A stretch of DNA of 64,000 nt from Nocardioides speluncae (GCF_003121585.1 NZ_QEOO01000049.1:86203-150202); one strand, 5' to 3'. Counted from the first letter of the stretch, positions 1 to 9,543 are shown. The notes: generated by a model from the sequence alone, not told the origin. Numbers and translations: made by a program.

Positions 1-1512
1 GGCTGCCTGCTCTGGCAGCTGCTCACCGGCAGCCCGCCGTACGTCGGCAGCCCGGCCCACGTCGCCATGCAGCACCTGACCGCCGCCATCCCGCAGATGG
101 CAGCGGACGATGACGAGACGACCGACTCGCTCAACGCTCTGCTCCGCCGCCTGCTGGCCAAGGAGGTCGAAGAGCGAGAGTCAGACGCGGCGGCGGCGAG
201 CGTGGAGCTGGAGCGGATCGGCCGGCTCGCGGCGCACGGCGACGCCGGCCACGCGCGGCCGGCCAAGCGCACCGCACCACCGCCGTCGGACGCCGAGCCG
301 AAGTGGGCGTCCAGCCCGAGGCTGGGTGCGGCCGAGGTGGACACCGACCCGCTCGGCGGCGGCACCCCGGACCTGGCGCTACCAGCCGTCGACGGCCGGC
401 CCCGTCGTCGCCGCCGGCGGCGTACCTTCATCGCGCTCGCGCTCGCCGCGGTACTTGGCGTGGTCGGTGGCCTCGGCGCCTGGCTGCTGCTCGACCGGAA
501 CCAAGACGACGAAGATCCGCCGTCCGCGGGCGGGTCGAAGGTGCAGATCTCGCACCGGCTGACCACCGGCGACTTCAACGGCGACCAGCAGGCTGATGGG
601 CTGGTACAGGTCGCGGCCGGAAAGGGGTCGTCGGACCTGATGCTGGTGCCCGGCACCGACGCCGAGTCCGGTCCGCCGAGCGTCTGGGCGAAGGACACCC
701 GGATCCCGCTCGGCGGCGCGCTCACCGCCGGCGACGTCGACGGCGACAAGGTCGCCGACGTGCTCGGCCTGTGGCGAGGCGACGGCGAACGCATGGTCTA
801 CCTGTACACCGGCGGACCGGCGGGGCTCAGTGATGCGGCCGAGGTCGGCGTACTCCCGGTCGAGGGCTCGGTCGCCATGGTGGCCGGCAACTTCAACGGC
901 GACGCTTTCGCCGACCTGGTGGCGATGGCGACCGACGACGCCGGCCGCTCGCAGCTGTTCCTACTGACCTACAGCGAGGAACTCGCCGGGTACGGCGAGG
1001 CACAACCGCAGGCCTGGCACCCGGAATGGCCGGCCGAAGGGACCGTGATCCGGGTCGCCGATGTCGACGGTGACGGTGATGGTGACGTGGTCGCGCTGCC
1101 AGCCGAGACCGACGAGGTGTGGGTGTTCCGTGCCGATGGCGGGCAGCTGGCTGAAGGCGAGCTGTGGGGGAGCGTGGAGCGCCAGCCGGACAGCCATATC
1201 GTGACGACCGATTTCGACGGCGACCGGCGCGCTGACCTGGCCGTGGTGGTCGACGGGGACGACGGTGCCGAGGTCCGGGTGGCCCGGTCCGAGGGGGACG
1301 AGTACCAGCCCGCCGAAACGTGGCTCACGATCCCCGACTGGACCGTCGCCACCATGTGGGTGGCGCGGGCCAGCATTGACGACGACAGCGTGGTCGACCT
1401 GATGGTCTTGCACCAGGAGAGCGACCATGTGGCCCTGAGCGCGCTGCTCTCGGACGGAGAGGAGTTCGCGCCGCCCGCGCCGTTGCGGTCGGTCGAGGAC
1501 TGGCAGTGGTGA
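1..1512 (+). CDS. Receptor-like Ser/Thr protein kinase with FG-GAP repeats, 5' end missing
   Basis: The reading frame is open from the first base, so the gene starts outside the window. The first residues (GCLLWQLLTGSPPY) match the kinase C-lobe around subdomains IX-X, so most of the catalytic domain is missing here. After a charged juxtamembrane stretch, an Arg-rich stop-transfer cluster at about 400-420 precedes one hydrophobic segment at about 420-490. The remainder is a predicted extracellular domain with five FG-GAP/VCBS-like calcium-loop motifs, for example DFNGDQQAD, DVDGDKVAD and DFDGDRRAD. The architecture matches the complete kinase at 17576-19822, so the two are paralogues. A beta-propeller sensor linked to a cytoplasmic kinase is the likely layout; the ligand is unknown. 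Confidence 0.85.
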   Translation, partial: GCLLWQLLTGSPPYVGSPAHVAMQHLTAAIPQMAADDDETTDSLNALLRRLLAKEVEERESDAAAASVELERIGRLAAHGDAGHARPAKRTAPPPSDAEPKWASSPRLGAAEVDTDPLGGGTPDLALPAVDGRPRRRRRRRTFIALALAAVLGVVGGLGAWLLLDRNQDDEDPPSAGGSKVQISHRLTTGDFNGDQQADGLVQVAAGKGSSDLMLVPGTDAESGPPSVWAKDTRIPLGGALTAGDVDGDKVADVLGLWRGDGERMVYLYTGGPAGLSDAAEVGVLPVEGSVAMVAGNFNGDAFADLVAMATDDAGRSQLFLLTYSEELAGYGEAQPQAWHPEWPAEGTVIRVADVDGDGDGDVVALPAETDEVWVFRADGGQLAEGELWGSVERQPDSHIVTTDFDGDRRADLAVVVDGDDGAEVRVARSEGDEYQPAETWLTIPDWTVATMWVARASIDDDSVVDLMVLHQESDHVALSALLSDGEEFAPPAPLRSVEDWQW

Positions 1513-1554
1513 TCGAAAACATCACATTGAGTGGCCCCGGGTTCCTGGGGCTCC

Positions 1555-1560
1555 TAGCAT
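1555..1560 (+). promoter_or_regulatory. -10 box of a leaderless promoter for mutA
   Basis: TAGCAT ends 7 nt before the ATG at 1568, the spacing expected if transcription starts at or next to that codon. There is no Shine-Dalgarno sequence. I see no good -35 at 17 bp. Confidence 0.45.
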
Positions 1561-1567
1561 GCGCAGC

Positions 1568-3325
1568 ATGACTGGCCCTGAACTGGACCGTCTGGAGCTG
1601 GCGTCCGACGCGGACCAGCACGCAGCAAGCGACTGGGAGAAGATCGCCGCTGCGGTGCTGCGCAAGTCCGGACGACTCACGGACACCGACCCCGACTCCC
1701 TGGTCTGGGAGAAGCTGTCGCGCACGACGCTCGACGGCATCACCGTCGCGCCCCTGGGCGTCCCCTCGGAGCACGCCGTCGCGCGCGGGCCGGTCACCGG
1801 CCACGCCGAGACCGGATGGGACATCCGGCCCCAGCTCGCCGGCCCGGACCCGAAGAGCGCCAACCAGGCCGCCCTCGCCGACCTCGAGAACGGCGCCACC
1901 TCGCTGTGGCTGACCCTCGGCGAAGGGCTCGGCCCCGCCGATCTGGAGGCCGTGCTCGAAGGCGTGTACGTCGACCTGGCGCCGGTCGTGCTCGACGCTC
2001 CGACTGGATCTGGCGGCCGGGTCGCCGCCGCCGAGGCGTACGTCGCGCTGCTGCGCGACCGGGAGGTGGCGCCGGCAGAGGGCACCAACCTGGGCGCCGA
2101 CCCGCTCGCCGACGGCCTGGTCGAGATCGTCGGACTCGCCCGCGAGGCGGGCTGTCTCGGCGCTGTGGTCGATGCCACCGCGGTGCACGACCAGGGCGCC
2201 TCGGACGCGCAGGAGCTGGGCTACAGCCTCGCGGTCGGCGCGGCGTACCTGCGGGCGCTGGTGGACTCCGGGCTGAGCGTCGACGAGGCGCTGGGCCTGG
2301 TCGAGTTCCGGTACGCCGCGACCGCCGAGCAGTTCCCGACCATCGCCAAGCTGCGCGCCGCGCGCCAGCTGTGGGCCCGCGTGGCCCAGCTGTCGAGCGC
2401 GTCCGAGGACGCTCGCGTCCAGCGCCAGCACGTCGTGACCTCGCGGCCGATGATGAGCAAGTACGACCCGTGGGTGAACATGCTGCGGGTCACCGTGGCC
2501 GCGTTCGCGGCCGGCGTCGGCGGGGCCGACGCGGTAACCGTGCTGCCGTTCGACTCCGCGCTCGGCGTACCGGACGCGTTCGGCCGCCGGATCGCCCGCA
2601 ACACCTCCTCGCTGCTGATCGCCGAGTCGCACGTCGCCAAGGTGGCCGATCCGGCCGGCGGCTCCTACGCCGTCGAGAGACTCACCGACGACCTCGCCCG
2701 CGCTGGCTGGGCCGAGTTCGGCCGGATCGAGGCCGCCGGCGGCATCGTGGCGGCACTGGCCGACGGCTCGCTGGCCGCCCGGATCTCGGAGGTTGTGAGT
2801 CGGCGTGACACGGAGATCGCCCGCCGCAAGCGGCCGCTCACCGGCGTCAGTGAGTTCCCGAACCTCGGCGAGGCGCTGCCCGCCCGCGCCGCCACGCCGG
2901 CGGCCGACGCGGTCCGCCGCTACGGCGCGCCGTTCGAGGCGCTCCGCGACGAGCCGGCCGCCGCCCCTGTCTTCCTGGCGACGATGGGCACCGTCGCCGC
3001 CCACACCGCCCGGGCGACCTTCGCCAGCAACCTGTTCGCGGCCGGCGGGATCGCCGTCGACGCGGCGGGCGCCACCGCGGACGTCGCGGCCGTGATTGCG
3101 GCGTACTCAGGGCAGGCGGTGGTCTGCCTCGCCGGCACCGACGCGGCGTACGCCGAGTGGGGCAGCGACCTGGTCGCCGCCCTCCGCGACGCCGGCGCCC
3201 GGCATATCATCCTGGCCGGACTCCCTTCATCCTTGGGGCGAGGAGAGATCGCGGTCGACGACTCCTGCGCCGTCGGCGTCGACGCCCTCGCCTTCCTGAC
3301 CCGCACGAGGGAGCACCTCTCATGA
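1568..3325 (+). CDS. mutA: Methylmalonyl-CoA mutase small (beta) subunit
   Basis: About 585 aa, the usual size for the non-catalytic subunit of the heterodimeric, B12-dependent mutase that interconverts (R)-methylmalonyl-CoA and succinyl-CoA. The N-terminal half has the TIM-barrel mutase fold (for example RPMMSKYDPWVNMLR and ARNTSSLLIAESHVAKVADP, similar to the large subunit). The C-terminal cobalamin-binding-like domain lacks the DxHxxG motif found in MutB, as expected for this subunit. The start at 1568 is preferred because of the -10 box upstream; an in-frame ATG at 1559 is possible. The stop overlaps the mutB start as ATGA, so the two are translationally coupled. Confidence 0.93.
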   Translation: MTGPELDRLELASDADQHAASDWEKIAAAVLRKSGRLTDTDPDSLVWEKLSRTTLDGITVAPLGVPSEHAVARGPVTGHAETGWDIRPQLAGPDPKSANQAALADLENGATSLWLTLGEGLGPADLEAVLEGVYVDLAPVVLDAPTGSGGRVAAAEAYVALLRDREVAPAEGTNLGADPLADGLVEIVGLAREAGCLGAVVDATAVHDQGASDAQELGYSLAVGAAYLRALVDSGLSVDEALGLVEFRYAATAEQFPTIAKLRAARQLWARVAQLSSASEDARVQRQHVVTSRPMMSKYDPWVNMLRVTVAAFAAGVGGADAVTVLPFDSALGVPDAFGRRIARNTSSLLIAESHVAKVADPAGGSYAVERLTDDLARAGWAEFGRIEAAGGIVAALADGSLAARISEVVSRRDTEIARRKRPLTGVSEFPNLGEALPARAATPAADAVRRYGAPFEALRDEPAAAPVFLATMGTVAAHTARATFASNLFAAGGIAVDAAGATADVAAVIAAYSGQAVVCLAGTDAAYAEWGSDLVAALRDAGARHIILAGLPSSLGRGEIAVDDSCAVGVDALAFLTRTREHLS

Positions 3326-5505
3326 CCGTCCCGAAGAGCTTCGCCGACCTGCCGCTGGTACCGCCGGTTGAGGAGGTTGCGCAGCAACCGTCTCGAAACC
3401 AAGGAACCGGCGGCGGTTGGGCGAGCCCCGAGGGCATCGACATCCTGCCGGTCTACGGACCGGAGCACCTCAAGGGCCTGGATGCCCTCGACACCTGGCC
3501 GGGACTGTCGCCGTTCCTGCGCGGGCCGTACCCGACGATGTACACGACCCAGCCGTGGACGATCCGCCAGTACGCCGGGTTCTCAACGGCGGAGGAGTCC
3601 AACGCGTTCTACCGGCGTAACCTCGCGGCGGGTCAGAAGGGCCTCAGCGTCGCGTTCGACCTGGCGACCCACCGCGGCTACGACTCCGACCACCCGCGGG
3701 TGCGGGGCGATGTCGGCATGGCGGGGGTGGCGATCGACTCGATCTACGACGCCCGCACGTTGTTCGACGGCATCCCGCTGGACCAGATGAGTGTGTCGAT
3801 GACGATGAACGGCGCCGTACTGCCGGTGCTGGCGCTCTACATCGTCGCGGCCGAGGAGCAGGGTGTCGCTCCCGAGAAACTGACCGGGACCATCCAGAAC
3901 GACATCCTCAAGGAGTTCATGGTCCGCAACACCTACATCTACCCGCCGGTGCCGAGCATGCGGATCATCTCCGACATCTTCTCGTTCACCGCGCAGAAGA
4001 TGCCGCGCTTCAACTCGATCTCGATCTCCGGCTACCACATCCAGGAGGCCGGAGCCACGGCCGACCTGGAGCTCGCGTACACGCTGGCCGACGGTGTGGA
4101 GTACATCCGCGCCGGCCTCGAAGCCGGCCTCGACATCGACGCCTTCGCGCCCAGGCTGAGCTTCTTCTGGGCGATCGGCATGAACTTCTTCATGGAGGTC
4201 GCCAAGCTGCGCGCGGCCCGAGCGCTGTGGGCGCGGCTGGTGCGCGAGTTCGACCCGAAGAACCCCAAGTCGCTCTCCCTGCGCACCCACAGCCAAACGA
4301 GTGGCTGGTCGCTGACCGCCCAGGACGTCTTCAACAACGTCGGCCGGACCTGCATCGAGGCGATGGCCGCGACCCAGGGTCACACCCAGTCGCTGCACAC
4401 CAACGCGCTGGACGAGGCGATCGCGCTGCCGACCGACTTCTCCGCGCGGATCGCCCGCAACACCCAGCTGCTGCTGCAGCAGGAGAGCGGCACGACCGAG
4501 ATCATCGACCCGTGGGCCGGCTCCTACTACGTCGAGCGGCTCACCCACGACCTCGCCGAGCGCGCCTGGGCGCACATCCAGGAGGCCGAGGCCGCCGGCG
4601 GCATGGCCAAGGCGATCGAGCAGGGCATCCCCAAGATGCGGATCGAGGAGGCGGCCGCCCGCACCCAGGCGCGGATCGACTCCGGCGCCCAGAAGGTGAT
4701 CGGCGTCAACACCTACCGGCTCGCAGATGAAGAGCCCCTCGACGTACTCAAGGTCGACAACAACGAGGTCTACAAGCAGCAGGTCGCCAAGCTGGAGCGG
4801 CTGCGCGAGGAGCGCAGCGACGACGACGTACGGCGCACGCTGGAGGCGCTGACCAAGTCGGCGGCCGACGGCCACGTGCACGGCGGCTCGCTGGACGGCA
4901 ACCTGCTCAAGCTCGCGGTCGACGCGGCCCGCGCGAAGGCGACGGTCGGTGAGATATCCGACGCGCTGGAGAAGGTGTACGGGCGGCACCAGGCCGTGAT
5001 CCGTACGATCTCTGGCGTGTACCGCGACGAGTCCGCCTCCGCCGGCGACAGCAAGGTCGCCGCCGTGCTCAAGGCCACCGACGAGTTCGAGGAGGCCGAG
5101 GGCCGCCGGCCGCGGATCCTGGTCGCGAAGATGGGCCAGGACGGCCACGACCGTGGCCAGAAGGTCGTGGTCACCGCCTTCGCCGACCTCGGCTTCGACG
5201 TCGACGTGGGCCCGCTGTTCTCCACGCCCGAGGAGGTCGCCCAGCAGGCGATCGACGCCGACGTACACATCGTCGGGGTGTCCTCGCTGGCCGCCGGCCA
5301 CCTGACCCTGCTGCCCGCGCTGAAGCAGGCGCTGGCCGACCTCGGCCGCCCGGACATCATGATCGTGATCGGCGGGGTGATCCCGCCCGACGACGTGGCA
5401 ACGCTGAAGGAGATGGGCGCCGCGGCCGTGTTCCCGCCCGGAACCGTGATCGCCGACTCCGCCCTGGACCTGCTGGACAAGCTGAGCAAGCAGCTGCACA
5501 GCTGA
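3322..5505 (+). CDS. mutB: Methylmalonyl-CoA mutase large (alpha) subunit
   Basis: 727 aa, the catalytic subunit of the adenosylcobalamin-dependent mutase used in propionate, odd-chain and branched-chain catabolism. The N-terminal barrel contains the substrate-binding region (GPYPTMYTTQPWTIRQYAGF and later RTHSQTSGWSLTAQD). The C-terminal B12 domain, from about residue 590, has GQDGHDRG, which supplies the axial histidine, followed by GVSSLAAGH and VIGGVIPP. The ATG at 3322 overlaps the mutA stop; earlier in-frame codons fall inside mutA and are not credible. The last base of its stop is the first base of the meaB start. Confidence 0.97.
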   Translation: MTVPKSFADLPLVPPVEEVAQQPSRNQGTGGGWASPEGIDILPVYGPEHLKGLDALDTWPGLSPFLRGPYPTMYTTQPWTIRQYAGFSTAEESNAFYRRNLAAGQKGLSVAFDLATHRGYDSDHPRVRGDVGMAGVAIDSIYDARTLFDGIPLDQMSVSMTMNGAVLPVLALYIVAAEEQGVAPEKLTGTIQNDILKEFMVRNTYIYPPVPSMRIISDIFSFTAQKMPRFNSISISGYHIQEAGATADLELAYTLADGVEYIRAGLEAGLDIDAFAPRLSFFWAIGMNFFMEVAKLRAARALWARLVREFDPKNPKSLSLRTHSQTSGWSLTAQDVFNNVGRTCIEAMAATQGHTQSLHTNALDEAIALPTDFSARIARNTQLLLQQESGTTEIIDPWAGSYYVERLTHDLAERAWAHIQEAEAAGGMAKAIEQGIPKMRIEEAAARTQARIDSGAQKVIGVNTYRLADEEPLDVLKVDNNEVYKQQVAKLERLREERSDDDVRRTLEALTKSAADGHVHGGSLDGNLLKLAVDAARAKATVGEISDALEKVYGRHQAVIRTISGVYRDESASAGDSKVAAVLKATDEFEEAEGRRPRILVAKMGQDGHDRGQKVVVTAFADLGFDVDVGPLFSTPEEVAQQAIDADVHIVGVSSLAAGHLTLLPALKQALADLGRPDIMIVIGGVIPPDDVATLKEMGAAAVFPPGTVIADSALDLLDKLSKQLHS

Positions 5506-6506
5506 TGGTTCGTCCCGTCGACGTGGCTGGTCTGGCCGAGGGGCTGCGGCGCAGCGATCGCGCCTCGGTGTCCCGCGCGATCACGCTCGTGGAGTCCTCT
5601 CGTCCCGACCACCGGGCGGCGGCGCGCGAGCTGCTGGCCGAGCTCGCCGGCGACGAGCGGCCGCCCGCGGTCCGGGTCGGCATCTCCGGCGTCCCCGGGG
5701 TCGGCAAGTCGACGTTCATCGAGTCCCTCGGTACTCACCTCACCGGCGACGGCCACCAGGTCGGCGTACTCGCGGTCGACCCATCGTCGGTGCGCACCGG
5801 CGGCTCGGTGCTGGGCGACAAGACCCGGATGGCGCGGCTGGCGGTCGACCCGAAAGCCTTCATCCGGCCGTCACCGTCGGCCGGCACCCTCGGCGGCGTC
5901 GCCCGGGCGACCTCGCAGGCGATGTCGGTGCTGGAGGCCGCCGGGTACGGCGTGGTGCTGGTCGAGACGGTCGGCGTCGGCCAGTCCGAGGTGACCGTCG
6001 CCGGCATGGTCGACACCTTCCTGTTCCTCACCATCGCCCGCACCGGCGACCAGCTGCAGGGCATCAAGAAGGGCATCCTCGAGATCGCCGACGTGATCGC
6101 TATCAACAAAGCGGACGACGACGGCCATGCTGGTGGGGAGGCCGAGGCGAAGGTGGCGGCGCGCGACCTCGCCGGCGCGCTGCGGCTGGTCCGCGGCCAC
6201 AGCGAGTGGGCACCGCCGGTCGTCACCTGCTCCGGCCTGCACGACCTTCATGTCGACGATGTCTGGACGCGGGTGCTCGCTCACCGCGACCACCTCGGCC
6301 CCGACGGCCTGGCCCGCAAGCGCGCCGGCCAGCAGCTGGAGTTCACCTGGGCGCTGGTGCGCGACGAGCTCGCCGAGCGGCTGCGCCGCTCGCCCGCGGT
6401 CGCCGCCATCCGCGACGACGTCCGCACCGCCGTACTCGGCGGCGACCTCACCGCTCCCGTCGCCGCCGACCGGATCCTCGCGGCGTACGACGAACACCTC
6501 TCCTGA
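5505..6506 (+). CDS. meaB: Methylmalonyl-CoA mutase-associated GTPase MeaB
   Basis: 333 aa, a G3E-family P-loop GTPase that chaperones methylmalonyl-CoA mutase and gates cobalamin loading and repair. Visible motifs are Walker A GVPGVGKST (about residues 61-69), the switch region VDPSSVRTGGSVLGDKTRM, VETVGVGQSE, and the guanine-specificity motif NKAD. The ATG shares one base with the mutB stop, so mutA-mutB-meaB is a single translationally coupled operon, the standard arrangement. The C-terminal extension after NKAD fits the dimerisation arm known for the family. Confidence 0.95.
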   Translation: MVRPVDVAGLAEGLRRSDRASVSRAITLVESSRPDHRAAARELLAELAGDERPPAVRVGISGVPGVGKSTFIESLGTHLTGDGHQVGVLAVDPSSVRTGGSVLGDKTRMARLAVDPKAFIRPSPSAGTLGGVARATSQAMSVLEAAGYGVVLVETVGVGQSEVTVAGMVDTFLFLTIARTGDQLQGIKKGILEIADVIAINKADDDGHAGGEAEAKVAARDLAGALRLVRGHSEWAPPVVTCSGLHDLHVDDVWTRVLAHRDHLGPDGLARKRAGQQLEFTWALVRDELAERLRRSPAVAAIRDDVRTAVLGGDLTAPVAADRILAAYDEHLS

Positions 6507-6547
6507 TAGCAGCGCGACCCGCTCCACAAACCCGCACCCGTACTCAG

Positions 6548-6561
6548 TTTGCGATCGCAAA
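6548..6561. promoter_or_regulatory. 14-bp perfect palindrome, possible operator
   Basis: TTTGCGATCGCAAA lies in the 109-bp gap between meaB and the 471-aa gene, 54 bp before the latter's start. It is a gapless dyad and is AT-rich for this genome. The cognate regulator is unknown. Confidence 0.45.
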
Positions 6562-6615
6562 TCATCGGGCAGAAGGCTGGCGTCAGCGAGTCGATGAGTT
6601 CGGTAGGAGCGGAAG

Positions 6616-8031
6616 ATGGCGGAAGAGGGCGGCGGCGGTGGCGTCTCGATGGAGGAGCAGATCGCCGAGGCGGCGATCAAGGCCGACATGGAGCACCGTG
6701 GCTGGAGCGGTGGCAACGGTTCGTACTACAAGCAGGAGTTCGGCAGCAGCAAGAACGGCGTACACCCGCACTACGAGTACCACCTGACCAAGGAGGGCCT
6801 GCGGATCGAGAAGAGCCCCAACGTCGACAACGAGGACCTGACCGCTCAGGCGTCGTCGATGCTCTCCCGGCTGCAGAGCGAGGTCCTCAACTACTGGCCG
6901 CGGGCGATCGACGACCTGTTCCGCAAGTGGCAGGACGCGGGCCTGCCCAGCTGGGGCGGGCTGGCGATGAACGCCTCGTGGGCGAAGGAGGGCGCGGACG
7001 AGATCCGACCCGGCACCACGATCGACGACAACGGGTCGAACCTGCAGGTCGGTAACGCCCGGCTCACAGCCGACCTCGGGAACCTCGAGAAGCGCACCGG
7101 CCAGCTCGCGGGCAACTACGCCCGGGCCTTCTCCGACAACTACGTGACGCCGCTGCCTCCCGTGCTCCAGGGCCAGTTCGCGCTCGGCTCGGTGCTGGCC
7201 ATCTCGCTCGAGGCCGAGAAGGAGATCTGGCTGAACACCTCGCGCGACCTGGACTCGATCCGGCACCACGGACTGAACGCGATGCGTGCCTCGGCGCCGA
7301 AGACCGGTGGTGGTGGCGTCGACGCGAAGGTCATCGTGACCGTGTTCGCGGCCTTGGCCGGAGCCGTCGCCGCGTTCGCGACCGCGGGCGGCTCGCTTGC
7401 CGTGACCGCTGCGCTGACCGCGGCCGGCGCGGGTGCCTGGTCGAACCTGCTCGAGAGCCCGCCGAAGAAGGAGCCGGAGCCGGTCCCGCTCGGCGCCGGC
7501 CACCCGCGCGACGTACGCACGAACATCGAGAAGGCGCTCGAGAAGCTGAACGAGGGCATCCGGACCCAGGAGGAGTTCCTCCAGCAGATCCTCCGGGGGG
7601 CCAACGAGGTCGCGGGGAGCAAGCGGGGGGCCTTCGACCTGCCGCCCGCTGCGGCCGAGGGCACCGTGCTGGGCAAGGAGCAGGACGTGGTCGTGACCGC
7701 GGAGATCATCGCCGCGATCACCGCTCAGTGGATCCCCTGCATCGCCGGCGACCTCCGGCTGGCCCGGACCAAGCTGGGCGTGGACACGGCAGGGTCGTTC
7801 GACCGGCCGGGTGGGATCGGCGTCGGCTTCAACGGGCCGCAGCCCGAGTTCAAGGCCCTTCAGGAGACCGTCATCGGGCTGCTCGGCAACACCGCGACCG
7901 AGCTCGACGAGGCGGGTGCGGCGCTGCTGAGCGCGGCCCGGACCATCGGGCTGGCCGACCAGGCCGCGCAGGCGAAGTACGAGGGCATCGCCAAGCAGAT
8001 CAACGACACCAACCAGAACACCGCCGCGTAG
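6616..8031 (+). CDS. Unrecognised 471-aa protein with central hydrophobic segment
   Basis: I do not recognise a named family. The N-terminus is Gly-rich and acidic. A long, mostly helical region follows, then a hydrophobic Ala/Gly-rich stretch at about residues 238-280 that could form one or two membrane helices. The C-terminal part is again helical and could form coiled coils (for example IEKALEKLNEGIRTQEEFLQQIL). The length, helicity and acidic/Gly-rich ends are reminiscent of WXG100/LXG-type secretion substrates, but I see no WxG signature in the expected hairpin turn, so that remains speculation. AGGAG is 8 nt upstream of the ATG. A palindrome lies upstream and a long inverted repeat downstream, so it is probably a monocistronic unit. 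Confidence 0.75.
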   Translation: MAEEGGGGGVSMEEQIAEAAIKADMEHRGWSGGNGSYYKQEFGSSKNGVHPHYEYHLTKEGLRIEKSPNVDNEDLTAQASSMLSRLQSEVLNYWPRAIDDLFRKWQDAGLPSWGGLAMNASWAKEGADEIRPGTTIDDNGSNLQVGNARLTADLGNLEKRTGQLAGNYARAFSDNYVTPLPPVLQGQFALGSVLAISLEAEKEIWLNTSRDLDSIRHHGLNAMRASAPKTGGGGVDAKVIVTVFAALAGAVAAFATAGGSLAVTAALTAAGAGAWSNLLESPPKKEPEPVPLGAGHPRDVRTNIEKALEKLNEGIRTQEEFLQQILRGANEVAGSKRGAFDLPPAAAEGTVLGKEQDVVVTAEIIAAITAQWIPCIAGDLRLARTKLGVDTAGSFDRPGGIGVGFNGPQPEFKALQETVIGLLGNTATELDEAGAALLSAARTIGLADQAAQAKYEGIAKQINDTNQNTAA

Positions 8032-8064
8032 CGAGCCGGGCGTCGGTGGCGGCGGGGTACGGCG

Positions 8065-8125
8065 CGCGGTACCGAAGAGTAGAGGGTTACGAACGCTCTG
8101 CACCGGCATACTCTTCGGTACCGCG
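8065..8125. terminator. Long inverted repeat downstream of the 471-aa gene
   Basis: Two perfect 17-bp arms (8065-8081 CGCGGTACCGAAGAGTA and its reverse complement at 8109-8125) are separated by 27 nt. No T-run follows, as is common for actinobacterial terminators. It could instead be a regulatory dyad for the M20 gene starting 74 bp later. Confidence 0.5.
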
Positions 8126-8198
8126 GCCTGTCGCCGCTAGTCTCAGCCTTCGCCAATACCCACGATGCGTAGGTGGGCTGGCTTAACCTAGATCTGAT

Positions 8199-9422
8199 AT
8201 GTCCATGTCGCTTGTTCCCGATGAAGCCCACCCCGACGACGCGTCCCGCTTGATCGAGCACGTCGTCGACAAGTACGCCGACGAGCTGATCGACCTCCGG
8301 CGCGACCTGCATGCACACCCCGAGCTCAGCTGGGGCGAGCAGCGCACGACTGGCATCGTGTGTGAGCGGCTCCGCGAGGCGGGGCTGAAGGTGACCAAGC
8401 TCCCGCGCAGCGGACTGCTCGCGGACATCGGCGATCCCGCGACCCCCGGCCCGATCGTCGCGCTGCGGGGCGACCTCGACGCGCTGCCGGTCGACGACCT
8501 GACCGGCGACCCCTGGGCGAGCCGCGTCGACGGTGTGGCGCACGCGTGCGGCCACGACGTTCACGTCAGCTCGCTGGTCGGCGCCGGGCTCGCGCTGGCC
8601 GAGGTCCACGACCGCGGCCTGCTGAGCGGCCGGGTCCGGCTGCTGTTCCAGCCGGCCGAGGAAGTGATGCCGGGCGGCGCGCTGGACCTGATCAGCAACG
8701 GCGCCCTGGACGGGGTGGGCAGGGTGTTCGGCCTGCACTGCGACCCGAGCCTGGACGTCGGCGAGGTGGGCCTGCGTGAGGGGCCACTGACCGGCGCGGC
8801 CGACGCGCTCGACGTACACCTCACCGGCGCGGGTGGCCACACCTCGCGGCCGCACCTCACCGAGGACCTCACCTTCGCGCTCGGCAAGCTGGTCACCGAG
8901 CTGCCGGCAATACTGTCCCGCCGGCTCGACCCGCGCGCGGGCGCGAGCGTGGTCTGGGGCGTGGTCCGCGCGGGCGCCGCCCACAACGTCATCCCGGCGA
9001 CCGGCCGGGTTGCCGGCACGGTGCGGATGCTGGACGCGGTGGCCTGGGCGGACGCGGAGCGGCTGGTCAGCGAGCTGGTCGAGCAGATCATCGGGCCGTA
9101 CGGCGTGAAGGCCGACATCACCTATACCCGCGGCGTACCGCCGGTCGTCAACGAGCACCTCTCCACCCACCTCCTCGGCAAAGCCGTCCAGCGGGTGCTC
9201 GGCGAGGTGGGCAGCGTCTCGACCCAGCAGAGCCTCGGCGGCGAGGACTTCGGCTGGTACCTCGACCGGGTGCCCGGCGCGATGGGCCGGCTCGGCACCC
9301 GGACGCCGGGCGGGCCGACGTACGACCTGCACCAAGGCAACCTGCGCATCGACGAGCGGGCCATCGGCATCGGCGCTCGCGTGCTCGCGGAGGTCGCCGT
9401 GACCACCTCCACGACGGCCTGA
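8199..9422 (+). CDS. M20-family amidohydrolase (hippurate/N-acyl amino acid hydrolase-like)
   Basis: 407 aa, a di-metal M20D-type peptidase/amidohydrolase that would cleave N-acyl or aminoacyl amide bonds. Motifs in order: HAHPELSWGEQRTT, RGDLDALP, the metal ligands in HACGHDVH, QPAEEVMPGGA with the catalytic glutamate, LHCDPS, the dimerisation-domain motif GAGGHTSRPH, and the C-terminal GGEDFGWYLDRVPG. The length is typical. The substrate cannot be read from the sequence. Two in-frame ATGs (8199 and 8205) are possible. AT-rich sequence just upstream (TTAACCTAGATC) looks like a promoter with a very short leader. It is not obviously co-transcribed with either neighbour. Confidence 0.88.
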   Translation: MSMSLVPDEAHPDDASRLIEHVVDKYADELIDLRRDLHAHPELSWGEQRTTGIVCERLREAGLKVTKLPRSGLLADIGDPATPGPIVALRGDLDALPVDDLTGDPWASRVDGVAHACGHDVHVSSLVGAGLALAEVHDRGLLSGRVRLLFQPAEEVMPGGALDLISNGALDGVGRVFGLHCDPSLDVGEVGLREGPLTGAADALDVHLTGAGGHTSRPHLTEDLTFALGKLVTELPAILSRRLDPRAGASVVWGVVRAGAAHNVIPATGRVAGTVRMLDAVAWADAERLVSELVEQIIGPYGVKADITYTRGVPPVVNEHLSTHLLGKAVQRVLGEVGSVSTQQSLGGEDFGWYLDRVPGAMGRLGTRTPGGPTYDLHQGNLRIDERAIGIGARVLAEVAVTTSTTA

Positions 9423-9502
9423 ACTGCGCAAGGGCCGACAGGTAACAGTTCGGCGGCAACGCCAGGCAAACCCCGCGCCGAGTACTAGGGTGACTCCGAC
9501 AT

Positions 9503-9520
9503 GCGCCCGTTGGCGGGCGC
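9503..9520 (+). promoter_or_regulatory. Hairpin in the leader of the nucleoside transport operon
   Basis: GCGCCCG (9503-9509), a TTGG loop and CGGGCGC (9514-9520) form a 7-bp stem 14 nt before the GGAGG that precedes the lipoprotein gene. The function is unknown; RNA stability or attenuation are possible. Confidence 0.35.
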
Positions 9521-9543
9521 CTTGGTAACACATGGAGGCTCTC

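Noticed and set aside
1325..3004. Long minus-strand open frame opposite mutA (and similar ones opposite mutB, the tad genes and deoA)
   Set aside because: Arg/Gly/Ala-rich shadow frames are normal opposite GC-rich genes; the plus-strand products are clear family members.
6548..6561. HIP1-type GCGATCGC repeat
   Set aside because: I noticed it as an extended 14-bp palindrome at one site; no sign of dispersed HIP1 copies.
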